Below, piece by piece: positions 53,933 to 62,343 of a DNA stretch of 64,000 nt. Position 1 is the stretch's first letter. Each line of letters opens with the position of its first letter. Origin of the DNA: Rhodoferax bucti. GTDB taxonomy: Bacteria > Pseudomonadota > Gammaproteobacteria > Burkholderiales > Burkholderiaceae_C. Location: positions 1 through 64,000 of the forward strand of contig NZ_VAHD01000002.1 of NCBI RefSeq assembly GCF_005876985.1, given 5' to 3'. The position numbers and the translations under genes were made by a program. The notes under the pieces were generated by a model. That model ran no database searches. It was not told the DNA's origin and worked only from the letters and a program-made list of their open reading frames with translations.

Positions 53933-54823
53933 ATGGCGTACACATTCGGCCCCCGCTGGCGCATCGCGCTGGCAAGCATCGGGCTTCCCATGGCTTTGCT
54001 CTGGGCCACGCCCGGGCAGGCCCAAGTCGTCCGTTTTGCCCCTGAAAAAGACTACCCGCCCTTTGTCAGCGCCGGCGCCACCGGGCGGGCGCAGGGCCTA
54101 TCGATCGACGTGCTGGAGCTGCTGCAACCCCATTTGGGCATGCAGGTGCAAATGCTGCCGCCCGATAACCTGGCCAACATCCTGCAAGCTGCTCGCCGGG
54201 GCGAGGTGGATTTGATTTCCTCCCTACGGCCCACGCCGGAGCGGGCGGAGTACCTAACCTTCACCGAGCCGTATGTGAAGGTGCCTGCAGTGTTAGTAGC
54301 AAGGCAAGGCGCAGCCCCCCCCAATTTGAAAGACCTGAGCGGCCGCCCCGTGGCGGTGGGCAAGGGCTATGCGGTGGAAGGTTTTGTGCACGCCAACTAC
54401 CCCCATGTGCGCTGGGTGGCCGTACCCGATGACCTGACCGCCCTGCGCGGCCTGATGGCGGGCGAGTTTGATGGCGTGGTGGCCGATGTGGCCAGCGTGA
54501 GCGATGCCACCCGCCTGCGCGGCATCCAGGGCGTGCAGGTGGTGGAGGCGCTGCCTTTTGAGTACGAGCTGAGTTTTGCCTACCGCAAAGAGCTCACTGC
54601 GCTCGGTGCGGCACTCAACGCTGGTCTCAAGGAGCTCACGCCCGCTACCCGCCAGGTGCTGCTGCGCCGGTGGATCGATACCGACACCCTCATGTATGAG
54701 AACCCCCGCATCGCGGGTGTTCGCAAGCTGGCCCTAGTGTTTGCCGGGCTGGCTGCGCTGGGTTGGGCGATTTGGCGTGTACGACAGCGTCGCTCTGCAG
54801 CCCGAGAGACGCATGCCGACTGA
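53933..54823 (+). CDS. Membrane-anchored periplasmic solute-binding protein (PBPb type)
   Basis: A 296-residue protein: signal peptide at 1-30 (ending GQAQ), a bacterial extracellular solute-binding domain of family 3 (about 33-250; VRFAPEKDYPPFVSAGATGR, then DLISSLRPTPERAEYLTFTEPY), and an unusual C-terminal membrane helix (about 266-282) with a basic tail. The tether and absence of permease genes suggest a sensor. It overlaps the diguanylate cyclase gene by 11 bases, so the two may form a ligand-to-c-di-GMP pathway. Confidence 0.85.
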   Translation: MAYTFGPRWRIALASIGLPMALLWATPGQAQVVRFAPEKDYPPFVSAGATGRAQGLSIDVLELLQPHLGMQVQMLPPDNLANILQAARRGEVDLISSLRPTPERAEYLTFTEPYVKVPAVLVARQGAAPPNLKDLSGRPVAVGKGYAVEGFVHANYPHVRWVAVPDDLTALRGLMAGEFDGVVADVASVSDATRLRGIQGVQVVEALPFEYELSFAYRKELTALGAALNAGLKELTPATRQVLLRRWIDTDTLMYENPRIAGVRKLALVFAGLAALGWAIWRVRQRRSAARETHAD

Positions 54824-56618
54824 GCCTTCCCCCGAGTTGCTGCAAGCGCAGCCCCGCAGCGTGCCCTGGATGCTCCGGTGGGCACTGGTCTGCGGATTAG
54901 TGGGTCTGGTGTCCCTCCTGGTGTCTGATGGGCGGCACGGCCAGGTCATGGTGTGGCTGGCCAACCCGGTGGGCGCAGTGGCCCTGCTGCGCTTGCCCCG
55001 CCGGCAATGGCCGATGATGCTGCCCACGCTGCTGGCATCCAGCTGGGCGGCCTATATCGTGAATGCGTGGCTGGGCAACGCCCCGATCGGGGTGGATGCT
55101 CCGGTGCAAGTGCTGGAAATGGTGCTGGTGGCGGTGCTGCTGTCCTACATGCCCACCCTCTACCGCGCCGGGCAAAGCGCCGTAGTGCTGGCCCAAGTGC
55201 TGCTGCGCGGCGCGCTGCTGCCTGCAGCGGTGCTGGCGCCGCTGGGGGGCTTGGTCTGTGTGGCGGTGGAAGGGGGCGATTGGCATGTGCAGTCGCTCAA
55301 CTGGTTCATTGGCCACACCATTGGTGCGGTGGCGGTTTTGCCGCTCGCGCTGGCGGTGAGTGCCAAGCGCACCCGCTTGGCGCTGCAACAGCTGCTGGAG
55401 CCCCACGCGTTGGGCATGTTGTTTGCCGGCTTGGCCGTCACCCTCTGGGCGGCGACCAGTTTGCCAAAACCCTTTGTGATCATGGGCGCGCCCATGGTGT
55501 GGATGGCCGCGCGCACCGGCTTGGTGGCCACGTTTGCGGCCAACGCCTTGCTGGCGGTGTGCATGGCGGTGCTGATACGCCAAGGCGTTTTGGTGGTGCC
55601 ACCCACCTCCAGCTGGTGGGGGGACGCCTTGTTTTACCTGTCCGTGCTGGCCACCTTGTTGCCGGGCTTGTTTCTGGCGGTGATGTCCGAGGGGCAGCGC
55701 TTGGCTTTGCAGGTGCTGGCAGACAGCGAGGCCAAGGCCAAAGACCAGTATTTCCAAACGCCTGCGATGCTGCACTCGATTGATGCACAAGGCCGTATCG
55801 TTCAGATGAGCCGTTTGTGGCTGGAGACCCTGGGCTATACCGAGGCCGAAGTCATGGGGCGGCACGTGAGCGACTTCATGACGCCCGATTCAGCCCGCCA
55901 AGCGCGGGAGGTGGTGATTCCGATGGCGGTGCGCAATGGCCGCTGCGACAACATCGAATACCAGCTCCGCAAAAAAGACGGCAGCGTGTGCGATGTGTTG
56001 CTGTCCGCCATCTGGGAGTACGACTCGCAGCACCAGCCGGTGCGCAGTTTGGCCGTGCTGCAGGATGTGACCGAGAAAAAACGCCTGGAGGCCCGCAGCC
56101 ATTTTGCCGAGCACGACGCCTTGACCGGTTTGCCCAACCGCGTGCTGCTGCAAGACCGCCTCAAGATGCTGTGCGCGCAGCACAGCCGGCACAGCGGGGT
56201 GTTTGCGGTGGGCTTTCTGGACCTGGATCACTTCAAAGAGGTGAACGACAGCTACGGCCACGACGCCGGCGACCTGCTGCTCAAGGCGGTGGCCCAACGG
56301 CTGCAATCCTCTTTGCGTGCCTCCGACACGGTGTGCCGCTTGGGGGGCGATGAGTTTGTGATGATTTTCAGCGCGGTCGAGGGGCACGAAGAGCTGCATG
56401 CCGTGGCCGGCAAATTGATGGCAGCCATCAACCAGCCCTGCACATTGGGCAGCGGGCCCGATGCACCGGTGGTTGAGGTGTCGGGCAGCTTGGGGATGGC
56501 GGTGTTTCCGGCCCATGGAAACGATCCGCAAACCCTGCTCATGCATGCGGACCAGGCTATGTACGCCGCCAAGCGCAGCGGTCGCAACCGCTGCGAGTTT
56601 TACCGCACCAAGGTTTAG
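54813..56618 (+). CDS. MASE1-PAS-GGDEF diguanylate cyclase
   Basis: A 601-residue membrane protein. Residues 15-300 are a MASE1-like sensor with about eight helices, 305-430 a PAS domain (HSIDAQGRIVQMSRLWLETLGY), and 440-600 a GGDEF domain with the intact active site RLGGDEF and metal-binding DLDHFKEVND. It should make cyclic di-GMP. No EAL domain is present. ATG 54813 is used; it overlaps the upstream solute-binding gene. The stop overlaps that of the convergent transglycosylase gene by three bases. Confidence 0.92.
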   Translation: MPTEPSPELLQAQPRSVPWMLRWALVCGLVGLVSLLVSDGRHGQVMVWLANPVGAVALLRLPRRQWPMMLPTLLASSWAAYIVNAWLGNAPIGVDAPVQVLEMVLVAVLLSYMPTLYRAGQSAVVLAQVLLRGALLPAAVLAPLGGLVCVAVEGGDWHVQSLNWFIGHTIGAVAVLPLALAVSAKRTRLALQQLLEPHALGMLFAGLAVTLWAATSLPKPFVIMGAPMVWMAARTGLVATFAANALLAVCMAVLIRQGVLVVPPTSSWWGDALFYLSVLATLLPGLFLAVMSEGQRLALQVLADSEAKAKDQYFQTPAMLHSIDAQGRIVQMSRLWLETLGYTEAEVMGRHVSDFMTPDSARQAREVVIPMAVRNGRCDNIEYQLRKKDGSVCDVLLSAIWEYDSQHQPVRSLAVLQDVTEKKRLEARSHFAEHDALTGLPNRVLLQDRLKMLCAQHSRHSGVFAVGFLDLDHFKEVNDSYGHDAGDLLLKAVAQRLQSSLRASDTVCRLGGDEFVMIFSAVEGHEELHAVAGKLMAAINQPCTLGSGPDAPVVEVSGSLGMAVFPAHGNDPQTLLMHADQAMYAAKRSGRNRCEFYRTKV

Positions 56619-58612
56619 GGCAGGTCCAACCCGGCCTCGGGCGTGGCGGCATCCCGTGGGCCCACGCTGCCCAGCCGGGCCTTGAGCGATTGGGGCTGGC
56701 CGGTGATCAGGGCGGAATACAGCGTGGTGTTGGCTAGCACTTTTTTTACATAGTCCCGGGTTTCGGTGAAGGGCACGTTTTCTGCCCAGATGGCGCCTTC
56801 CAGCACCGGCGCGCCGCTCTGGCCGCGCCAGATGCGCGGGCGGCCGGGGCCGGCGTTGTAGGCGGCTGCCGCCATGGGCATGGAGCCGGCAAAGCTGTCG
56901 AGCACCAGTTTGAGGTAGCCGGTGCCGATGGCGATGTTGGTGTCGCGGTCGGTAATCTGGTGGGCTTGGAAGTCGTTCAGGCCGATTTTCTTGGCCGTCC
57001 ACTTGGCGGTGGCCGGCATCACCTGCATCAGGCCGGCAGCGCCTACGCCGGATTTGGCGTCGGTGATGAAACGGCTTTCCTGGCGGATCAGGCCGTACAC
57101 ATAGGCCGGATCCAGGCTGATGAGCTGGCTACGCGCCAGCACGGCCTGTTTGTGCGGCATGGGGAAGCGCTGGTCTACATCGACCAAGCCTTTGGTGCGC
57201 TCACTGGTGTTGATGCAGCGGTCCCACACCTCCGCCTTGCAAGCCAGGTCGGCCGCCGCCAGCAGGGCACGGTCGTCCAGGCCGCCCCGGTTGTGCAGGT
57301 TGGTGCTGTAGTTCCACTCGCGCACACCTTCGTTGCGCAGGCCGATGGCAATGGCGTGCAGCGCGCGGGTGAGGCCGGGGTTCTTTTTGGCCTGGTCTTT
57401 TTCTTCTGCGCTCAGTGGTGCGGGCTTGGGCGGCGTCACGATTTTTTGCCCCAACTCCTCCAGGGCCAGCATTTCGTAAAAGCCTTTGGTGCCGGCAATC
57501 GATTCCAGCAGGCTCTGGCTTTCCATCTTGGCGGCTTCCACATTGCGCTGGGCCAGTACCCGGGCGCGCCAATAGACCCACGCCGGGTCGTTGCGCAGGC
57601 TGTCGGGCATGGCGGCCACGGCGTCGGCCACCTGGCTCCAGCGGCCCGCGCGCAGGGCAGCGCGGGTGGCCCAAATCAGGTGGTCCTCATGCATCTGGTT
57701 GAACTGGCCTTTGGCAAAGTAGCCGGGGGCCTCGTCTGACAGCTTTTGGGCGGCCCGCTTGCCGATGACGCCCCAGATCCAGCTGCGCTCTTCTTGCGTG
57801 AGCTGGGCTTTCCAGCGCAGCTTGTCCACTTCCGTGGCGGCGTCCTGTGGCTCCAGATAGGCCAGACGGATCAGAGCCAGCGACACAAATTCCCGCGTTT
57901 GCGGGCGTAGCGCGGTGAACTTGTCGTTCAGGTACTTGGCCGGGGTGGCGTAGATGGTGTTGACGGTTTTGACGTAGTCCGTATCCAGCATGCCCACGGC
58001 CTGGGTGGCGACGCGGGGGCGGTCGTTCTCCATGCCCAGCCGGGCACGCACCCAGGCGCTGCGGGCGCTGAGTTTTTTGTCTTTGATGAGCTGGCTGGCC
58101 AGACCGGAGCAGGCGTCGTCCGTGTCTTTCAAACCCCACCACACCGACTCCAGCGCTTCGGACACTTCCACGCCCCGGGTGCTGTAGTCGGCCCAGAGTG
58201 CGTAGCAGCGCACGCCCTTGTCGTCGCCCATGCGGTAGAGCGGGTATTCGCGGCCGAAGGTGTCCCAATCGCGGTTGCGGCCGAGTTGCAGCAGCCACTC
58301 GGCGCGCAGGCGGTCTTCCTGGTAGGTGCCGTTGTAGCGGTTCAAAAAGTCCTGAATTTCGGATTTGCCGGCTTCGTCCAGCCGGGCAGACAGTTCCCAG
58401 TAGGCGGCCCAGGGTTCCAGCACATAGCCGCGCATGGAGGGCAGGGCGGCGCTCAGGCGCTTGCGGTCCCGGTTTTTGTAGGCTTGGGCGAGGTCGAGAA
58501 TGGTCTCGTCGAGGCGGGTAACGTCACGCCCTTGGGCATGAACGGGAGCGAGAGTGGAGGACATCAGGGCACCGCACAGGGCCAGTGATGTCAGAATGGC
58601 TGAAAACTGCAT
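56615..58612 (-). CDS. slt: Soluble lytic murein transglycosylase (Slt70-like)
   Basis: A 665-residue periplasmic enzyme that cleaves peptidoglycan to 1,6-anhydro products. The signal peptide MQFSAILTSLALCGALMSST... ends APVHA. A long alpha-helical superhelix (about 30-470) and a C-terminal lysozyme-like domain follow, with the catalytic glutamate in IRQESRF, then GAAGLMQVMPATA and the AYNAGPGRP motif. ATG 58612 begins the signal peptide. It is divergent from the cyclo-ligase gene with only ten bases between start codons. Confidence 0.93.
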   Translation of the reverse strand: MQFSAILTSLALCGALMSSTLAPVHAQGRDVTRLDETILDLAQAYKNRDRKRLSAALPSMRGYVLEPWAAYWELSARLDEAGKSEIQDFLNRYNGTYQEDRLRAEWLLQLGRNRDWDTFGREYPLYRMGDDKGVRCYALWADYSTRGVEVSEALESVWWGLKDTDDACSGLASQLIKDKKLSARSAWVRARLGMENDRPRVATQAVGMLDTDYVKTVNTIYATPAKYLNDKFTALRPQTREFVSLALIRLAYLEPQDAATEVDKLRWKAQLTQEERSWIWGVIGKRAAQKLSDEAPGYFAKGQFNQMHEDHLIWATRAALRAGRWSQVADAVAAMPDSLRNDPAWVYWRARVLAQRNVEAAKMESQSLLESIAGTKGFYEMLALEELGQKIVTPPKPAPLSAEEKDQAKKNPGLTRALHAIAIGLRNEGVREWNYSTNLHNRGGLDDRALLAAADLACKAEVWDRCINTSERTKGLVDVDQRFPMPHKQAVLARSQLISLDPAYVYGLIRQESRFITDAKSGVGAAGLMQVMPATAKWTAKKIGLNDFQAHQITDRDTNIAIGTGYLKLVLDSFAGSMPMAAAAYNAGPGRPRIWRGQSGAPVLEGAIWAENVPFTETRDYVKKVLANTTLYSALITGQPQSLKARLGSVGPRDAATPEAGLDLP

Positions 58613-58622
58613 GTTGGGGATT

Positions 58623-59222
58623 ATGGACAACTCGGACGACAGCAAAGCTGCACAAAAGAAAGCCCTTCGCAAGGCCCTGCTCGATCAACGCTTGGCCATG
58701 CCGGACCGCCTACAGCGCGCCGACCTTTTGCAACGCGTGATGCGCATCTGGCTGGTCGGCCGGCCGGACGCGGTGATTGGCGCCTACTGGCCCATCAAGG
58801 GTGAGTTTGACCCGCTGCCTGCGCTGCACCGCTGGAAAGAAGACGGTGAGCTGATTGACCAGCCGCAGCCCCGCCGCATCGGTTTGCCGGTGGTGAACCG
58901 CGAGCACAAGACCATGACCTTCCACGCCTGGTACCCCGGCTGCCCCATGGAAGAAGACGCTTACGGCATCCCGAAGCCCAAAGATACTGAGTTGATCGTG
59001 CCCACCCTGCTGTTTGTGCCCTGCGTGGGCTACGGGCCCGGTGGCTATCGCCTGGGCTACGGTGGCGGGTTTTACGACCGCATGCTGGCCAGCCTGAGCC
59101 CCAAGCCGTTCACTGTGGGTCTGGGTTTTGGCAGCGGCTTTGTGGACGACTTCGAGCCCGAACCGCACGACATACCACTGGACGCCATCCTCAACGACCA
59201 CGGGGTGGTTTGGCCCGTCTGA
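58623..59222 (+). CDS. 5-formyltetrahydrofolate cyclo-ligase
   Basis: Converts 5-formyl-THF to 5,10-methenyl-THF using ATP. The 199 residues show AAQKKALRKALLDQRLAM, then IGAYWPIKGEFDPLPAL and the signature GYGPGGYRLGYGGGFYDR near the C-terminus. An in-frame ATG 12 bases upstream is possible. The 3' end overlaps the convergent TfoX-like gene by 32 bases. Confidence 0.92.
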   Translation: MDNSDDSKAAQKKALRKALLDQRLAMPDRLQRADLLQRVMRIWLVGRPDAVIGAYWPIKGEFDPLPALHRWKEDGELIDQPQPRRIGLPVVNREHKTMTFHAWYPGCPMEEDAYGIPKPKDTELIVPTLLFVPCVGYGPGGYRLGYGGGFYDRMLASLSPKPFTVGLGFGSGFVDDFEPEPHDIPLDAILNDHGVVWPV

Positions 59223-59577
59223 CTGGGGGCGGCTTGCGGGCGGCGAGTGCGGCCTCCAGCGCAAGCCGTGCCCAGGGCTGCATCAGGGCGGGGGATTCCA
59301 TAGCCTCGGCCGGGGCGCTGTAGTAGTTGATGCCACGCTCCATGCCCTTGGCGGTGTAGCTGAAGCGTTTGCAGCCTTCGGCCTCAAACACCGTGCGGCT
59401 GGTGTCGCTGGCCTTGAGCCACAAGGTGTCGCCATCGCCCAAATCGGCGAGGATGGCCACCGTCAAACCCTCGCAGCTGATACCCCAGCCGCCGAACATG
59501 CGTTTGGCGCGGCACGGGCCCAGGCTGGAAAGCAGTTCACAGCAGTAATCGGCAAAGCCACTCGAGATGCTGGCCAT
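59191..59577 (-). CDS. TfoX/Sxy N-terminal domain protein
   Basis: A 128-residue protein with the TfoX N-domain signature: LLSSLGPCRAKRMFGGWGISCEGLTVAILADL and FSYTAKGMERGINYYSAPAEAMES. Full-length Sxy/TfoX controls competence with CRP; this short form lacks the C-terminal domain, and its role is unknown. The tail is rich in Pro and Arg. It is convergent with the cyclo-ligase gene and divergent from glmU. Confidence 0.85.
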   Translation of the reverse strand: MASISSGFADYCCELLSSLGPCRAKRMFGGWGISCEGLTVAILADLGDGDTLWLKASDTSRTVFEAEGCKRFSYTAKGMERGINYYSAPAEAMESPALMQPWARLALEAALAARKPPPVRRAKPPRGR

Positions 59578-59677
59578 GCCGGTTCAGCCCCGCAACCGGC
59601 CGATAATGGCGCACCCGCGCCGGGCAGCAGCCCGTGCGCAGACCTTGGTTTCCGATTTCAGCAAAGGCATGTGTGTG

Positions 59678-61117
59678 ATGTCCCAACCCCATTTTTCAAG
59701 CAATCCGGCGGCGCAACCGGTCGACGTGGTCATTATGGCGGCCGGCAAAGGCACCCGCATGCGCAGCAAAACGCCCAAGGTCTTGCAGCGGCTGGCAGGC
59801 CGCCCCTTGTTGCAGCATGTGGTGGACACCGCCGCCGACTTGCGCGCCCGCAGCGTGGTGGTAATTACCGGCCATGGTGCTATAGAAGTAGAAGCAGCTT
59901 GCGCAGGTTTCATGGGCGCTAGCGCCACTTTTGACCTGAATTTTGTGCGCCAGGAGCCCCAGCTGGGCACGGGCCACGCGGTGCAACAAACGGTGCCGGT
60001 GTTGCCGGACGATGGCGTGGTGGTGGTGCTGTCAGGCGATGTGCCCTTGACCCAGGCCGACACTTTGTTCCACCTGATTCAGGCCTGCGGTGGCGACAAC
60101 TTGGCGCTGCTCACGCTGGAGCAAAGCAACCCCGCCGGGTACGGGCGCATTGTGCGCAACGCCGAGGGTGTGGTGCAGGCCATCGTGGAGCACAAGGATG
60201 CAACCGACGCCCAACGCGCCATCACCGAGATTTACAGCGGCATCATGGCCGTGCCGGCGGCCCGGCTCAAGGCTTGGCTGGCGCGCCTGGACAACAAAAA
60301 CGCCCAGCAGGAGTACTACCTGACGGATGTGGTCAAGTTCGCGGTGGCCGATGGCGTGCCGGTCGTGGGCTACAAAATTGCCGATGCGGTGCAGGTGGCG
60401 GGCGTCAACAGCCCGGTACAGCTCGCCGAGCTGGAGCGGGCCTACCAACTGCAGCAGGCACACCGTCTGATGGAAGAGGGCGTGCGCCTGGCCGACCCCG
60501 CGCGTTTTGATGTGCGGGGCGATTTGCTCTGCGCCCACGATGTGAGCATTGATGTGAACTGCGTGTTCTCCGGTCAGGTGAGCCTAGGTGAGGGCGTGTC
60601 GATCGGCGCGAACTGCGTGATTGCCAACTGTGTGATTGAAGCGGGCGCGGTGATTCACCCCTTCACCCACATCGATGGCGAAAAGCAGGGCGTGACGGTG
60701 GGTGCGGGCGCCTTGATCGGCCCCTTTGCCCGCCTGCGCCCCGGTGCCAAGCTGGGTGCCGAGGTGCACATTGGCAACTTTGTGGAGGTCAAAAACTCCA
60801 CACTGGCAGCAGGCGCCAAGGCCAACCATTTGGCCTACCTGGGCGACGCCACCGTGGGCGAGCGGGTGAACTACGGTGCCGGCAGCATCACCGCCAACTA
60901 CGACGGCGCCAACAAGCACCGCACGGTGATCGAGGCTGACGTGCATGTGGGCAGCAACTGCGTGCTGGTGGCACCGGTCACCATCGGTGCCGGTGGCACC
61001 GTGGGCGGCGGCTCCACCATCACCAAGAGCACCGAGCCCGGCGCTCTCAGCGTGGCGCGCGGCAAGCAGGTGAGCATTGCCAACTGGGCCCGCCCCGCCA
61101 AAAAGCCCAAGGCCTGA
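59678..61117 (+). CDS. glmU: Bifunctional GlmU (GlcNAc-1-P uridyltransferase / GlcN-1-P acetyltransferase)
   Basis: Makes UDP-GlcNAc for peptidoglycan and lipopolysaccharide. In 479 residues the N-terminal nucleotidyltransferase has VVIMAAGKGTRMRSKTPKVL and RQEPQLGTGHAVQQ. The C-terminal half is a left-handed beta helix of hexapeptide repeats with the acetyltransferase segment NYGAGSITANYDG. Start 59678 is preferred; 59669 is possible. A repeat copy is read in frame at residues 67-83 (HGAIEVEAACAGFMGAS). Confidence 0.95.
   Translation: MSQPHFSSNPAAQPVDVVIMAAGKGTRMRSKTPKVLQRLAGRPLLQHVVDTAADLRARSVVVITGHGAIEVEAACAGFMGASATFDLNFVRQEPQLGTGHAVQQTVPVLPDDGVVVVLSGDVPLTQADTLFHLIQACGGDNLALLTLEQSNPAGYGRIVRNAEGVVQAIVEHKDATDAQRAITEIYSGIMAVPAARLKAWLARLDNKNAQQEYYLTDVVKFAVADGVPVVGYKIADAVQVAGVNSPVQLAELERAYQLQQAHRLMEEGVRLADPARFDVRGDLLCAHDVSIDVNCVFSGQVSLGEGVSIGANCVIANCVIEAGAVIHPFTHIDGEKQGVTVGAGALIGPFARLRPGAKLGAEVHIGNFVEVKNSTLAAGAKANHLAYLGDATVGERVNYGAGSITANYDGANKHRTVIEADVHVGSNCVLVAPVTIGAGGTVGGGSTITKSTEPGALSVARGKQVSIANWARPAKKPKA
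59877..59926 (+). repeat. Dispersed double-hairpin repeat, copy E (inside glmU)
   Basis: GTGCTATAGAAGTAGAAGCA then GCTTGCGC, a spacer and GGGCGCTAGCGCC. The second arm is well kept; the first arm is partly adapted to coding. Confidence 0.6.
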
Positions 61118-61122
61118 GCACC

Positions 61123-61878
61123 ATGGCAGACACGGCATCCGAATTGCAGGCCCGTGTAGACCTGCTGGAGGCAGAGCTGTCTGCCAGCCGGGCGGAGTTG
61201 CAGGAGTTCACCTACACCGTGTCGCACGACCTGCGGGCGCCGCTGCGGCACATCGTGTCGTTTGCCAAACTGCTGGAAGAAGAGGCCGGGCCGCAACTGA
61301 CCGGCGAGAGCCTGGAGTTTCTGCAGACCTTGTGCGGCGCGGCAGACCAGATGGGCAAACAGCTGGATGCACTCACCGCTTTGTCTCGCATTGCTACGGT
61401 TTCTGTAGCTGCTAGCGCAGTGTGTGTGAGGGCTGCAGTGTTAAATGTGGTGCAAAAGGTGACCGCGCGCTATCCGGGGCATGCGGTGGAGGTGGTGCTG
61501 GAGGTGGCGGATGCGCTGACAGTGCACACCGATGAGGCCCTGCTGCGCCAGGCGTTGGAGCAGGTGCTGGACAACGCCTACAAATTCACCGCCAAAGCGC
61601 CTGCGGCCCGGGTGCGCGTTGCGGCGGACCTGCTGCCCGATGGCGTTTTGCGCCTGGTGGTGGAAGACAACGGCGCCGGCTACAACCCGGTCCTGCAAGA
61701 CAAGTTGTTCAAGGTGTTCGGCCGCTTGCATTCGGCCAAGCAGTACCCCGGCCTGGGCACCGGGCTCTTGGTGGCGCAGCGCGTGATGGCGCTACTGGGC
61801 GGGCACATCCACCTGCTGGCGCGGCCCGAGGGCGGTGTGGCGGCTCTCTTGCAGTTGCCTGCAGCGCAGCAGGCATAA
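61123..61878 (+). CDS. Soluble sensor histidine kinase
   Basis: A 251-residue kinase with no membrane segment: a short coiled coil (about 5-30), a HisKA domain with H35 (TVSHDLRAPLRHI) and an HATPase domain (LDNAYKFTAKAP, DNGAGYN, GLGTGLLVAQRVM). It resembles the transmitter module of phytochrome-type kinases without its sensor, so input must come from a partner. No response regulator is adjacent. The segment IATVSVAASAVCVRAAV overlaps a repeat copy. It begins five bases after glmU. Confidence 0.85.
   Translation: MADTASELQARVDLLEAELSASRAELQEFTYTVSHDLRAPLRHIVSFAKLLEEEAGPQLTGESLEFLQTLCGAADQMGKQLDALTALSRIATVSVAASAVCVRAAVLNVVQKVTARYPGHAVEVVLEVADALTVHTDEALLRQALEQVLDNAYKFTAKAPAARVRVAADLLPDGVLRLVVEDNGAGYNPVLQDKLFKVFGRLHSAKQYPGLGTGLLVAQRVMALLGGHIHLLARPEGGVAALLQLPAAQQA
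61390..61437 (+). repeat. Dispersed double-hairpin repeat, copy D (inside the soluble kinase)
   Basis: ATTGCTACGGTTTCTGTAGC then TGCTAGCGC, a spacer and GGGCTGCAG. The first hairpin (GCTAC/GTAGC) is intact; the second arm is altered. Read in frame as IATVSVAASA. Confidence 0.65.
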
Positions 61879-61881
61879 AAA

Positions 61882-61903
61882 AAGCCCGGCGGTGGCCGGG
61901 CTT
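61882..61903 (-). terminator. Terminator of the small secreted-protein gene
   Basis: AAGCCCGGC and GCCGGGCTT form a stem around GGTG; on the minus strand seven T follow. It lies just after the kinase stop and may also affect plus-strand readthrough. Confidence 0.75.
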
Positions 61904-61940
61904 GTGGGGCAGTTGCACGGCAGTCATGCCGTGGCGGTGC

Positions 61941-62138
61941 TTACCACTTCTTGATTTTGTCCAGCTCAGCGAACGCGTCGGCGGTGTTGCCGGACTTGGC
62001 CTTGGTGTCGCTGGCTTTTTGGGCGGTGGCTTGCTGGTCGGCAGCCTTGCTGTCCGCAGCAGCGTCAGCGGCAAATGCCTGGCCGGCGAATACAGAGCTC
62101 AAAACCAGAGTGATGGCAGCAAAAGTTGTCTTGTTCAT
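61941..62138 (-). CDS. Small secreted protein, 65 residues
   Basis: The product has a clear signal peptide (MNKTTFAAITLVLSSVFAGQ, cleavage after AFA) and a mature part of about 40 residues rich in Ala, Asp and Lys (DAAADSKAADQQATAQKASD...), ending in ELDKIKKW. No known family is recognised. An AAAGGAA site precedes ATG 62138. It has its own terminator and is divergent from the LysR gene. A stress-induced periplasmic peptide is possible; function is unknown. Confidence 0.7.
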   Translation of the reverse strand: MNKTTFAAITLVLSSVFAGQAFAADAAADSKAADQQATAQKASDTKAKSGNTADAFAELDKIKKW

Positions 62139-62343
62139 GATGAAGTTCCTTTCCAAAGTTGAAGATTCCGCTCCGGCGGGTTTCAGACCGTCTGAACAGC
62201 ATCGATGGGGCGTTTAACAAAAGGCGTCTCGTCGATGGGATGAACTGTAAAATTTCTGAATTCAAAGATAAATAACCAAATCAGCACATGGTTATTGCTG
62301 TTTTGGAAATAATTGGCCTCTTGAATCTCACCGGAGCCCTGCC

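Noticed and set aside
54181-54215. Possible further repeat copy in the solute-binding gene (AAGCTGCTCGCC)
   Set aside because: Only the short core is similar; neither hairpin is present.
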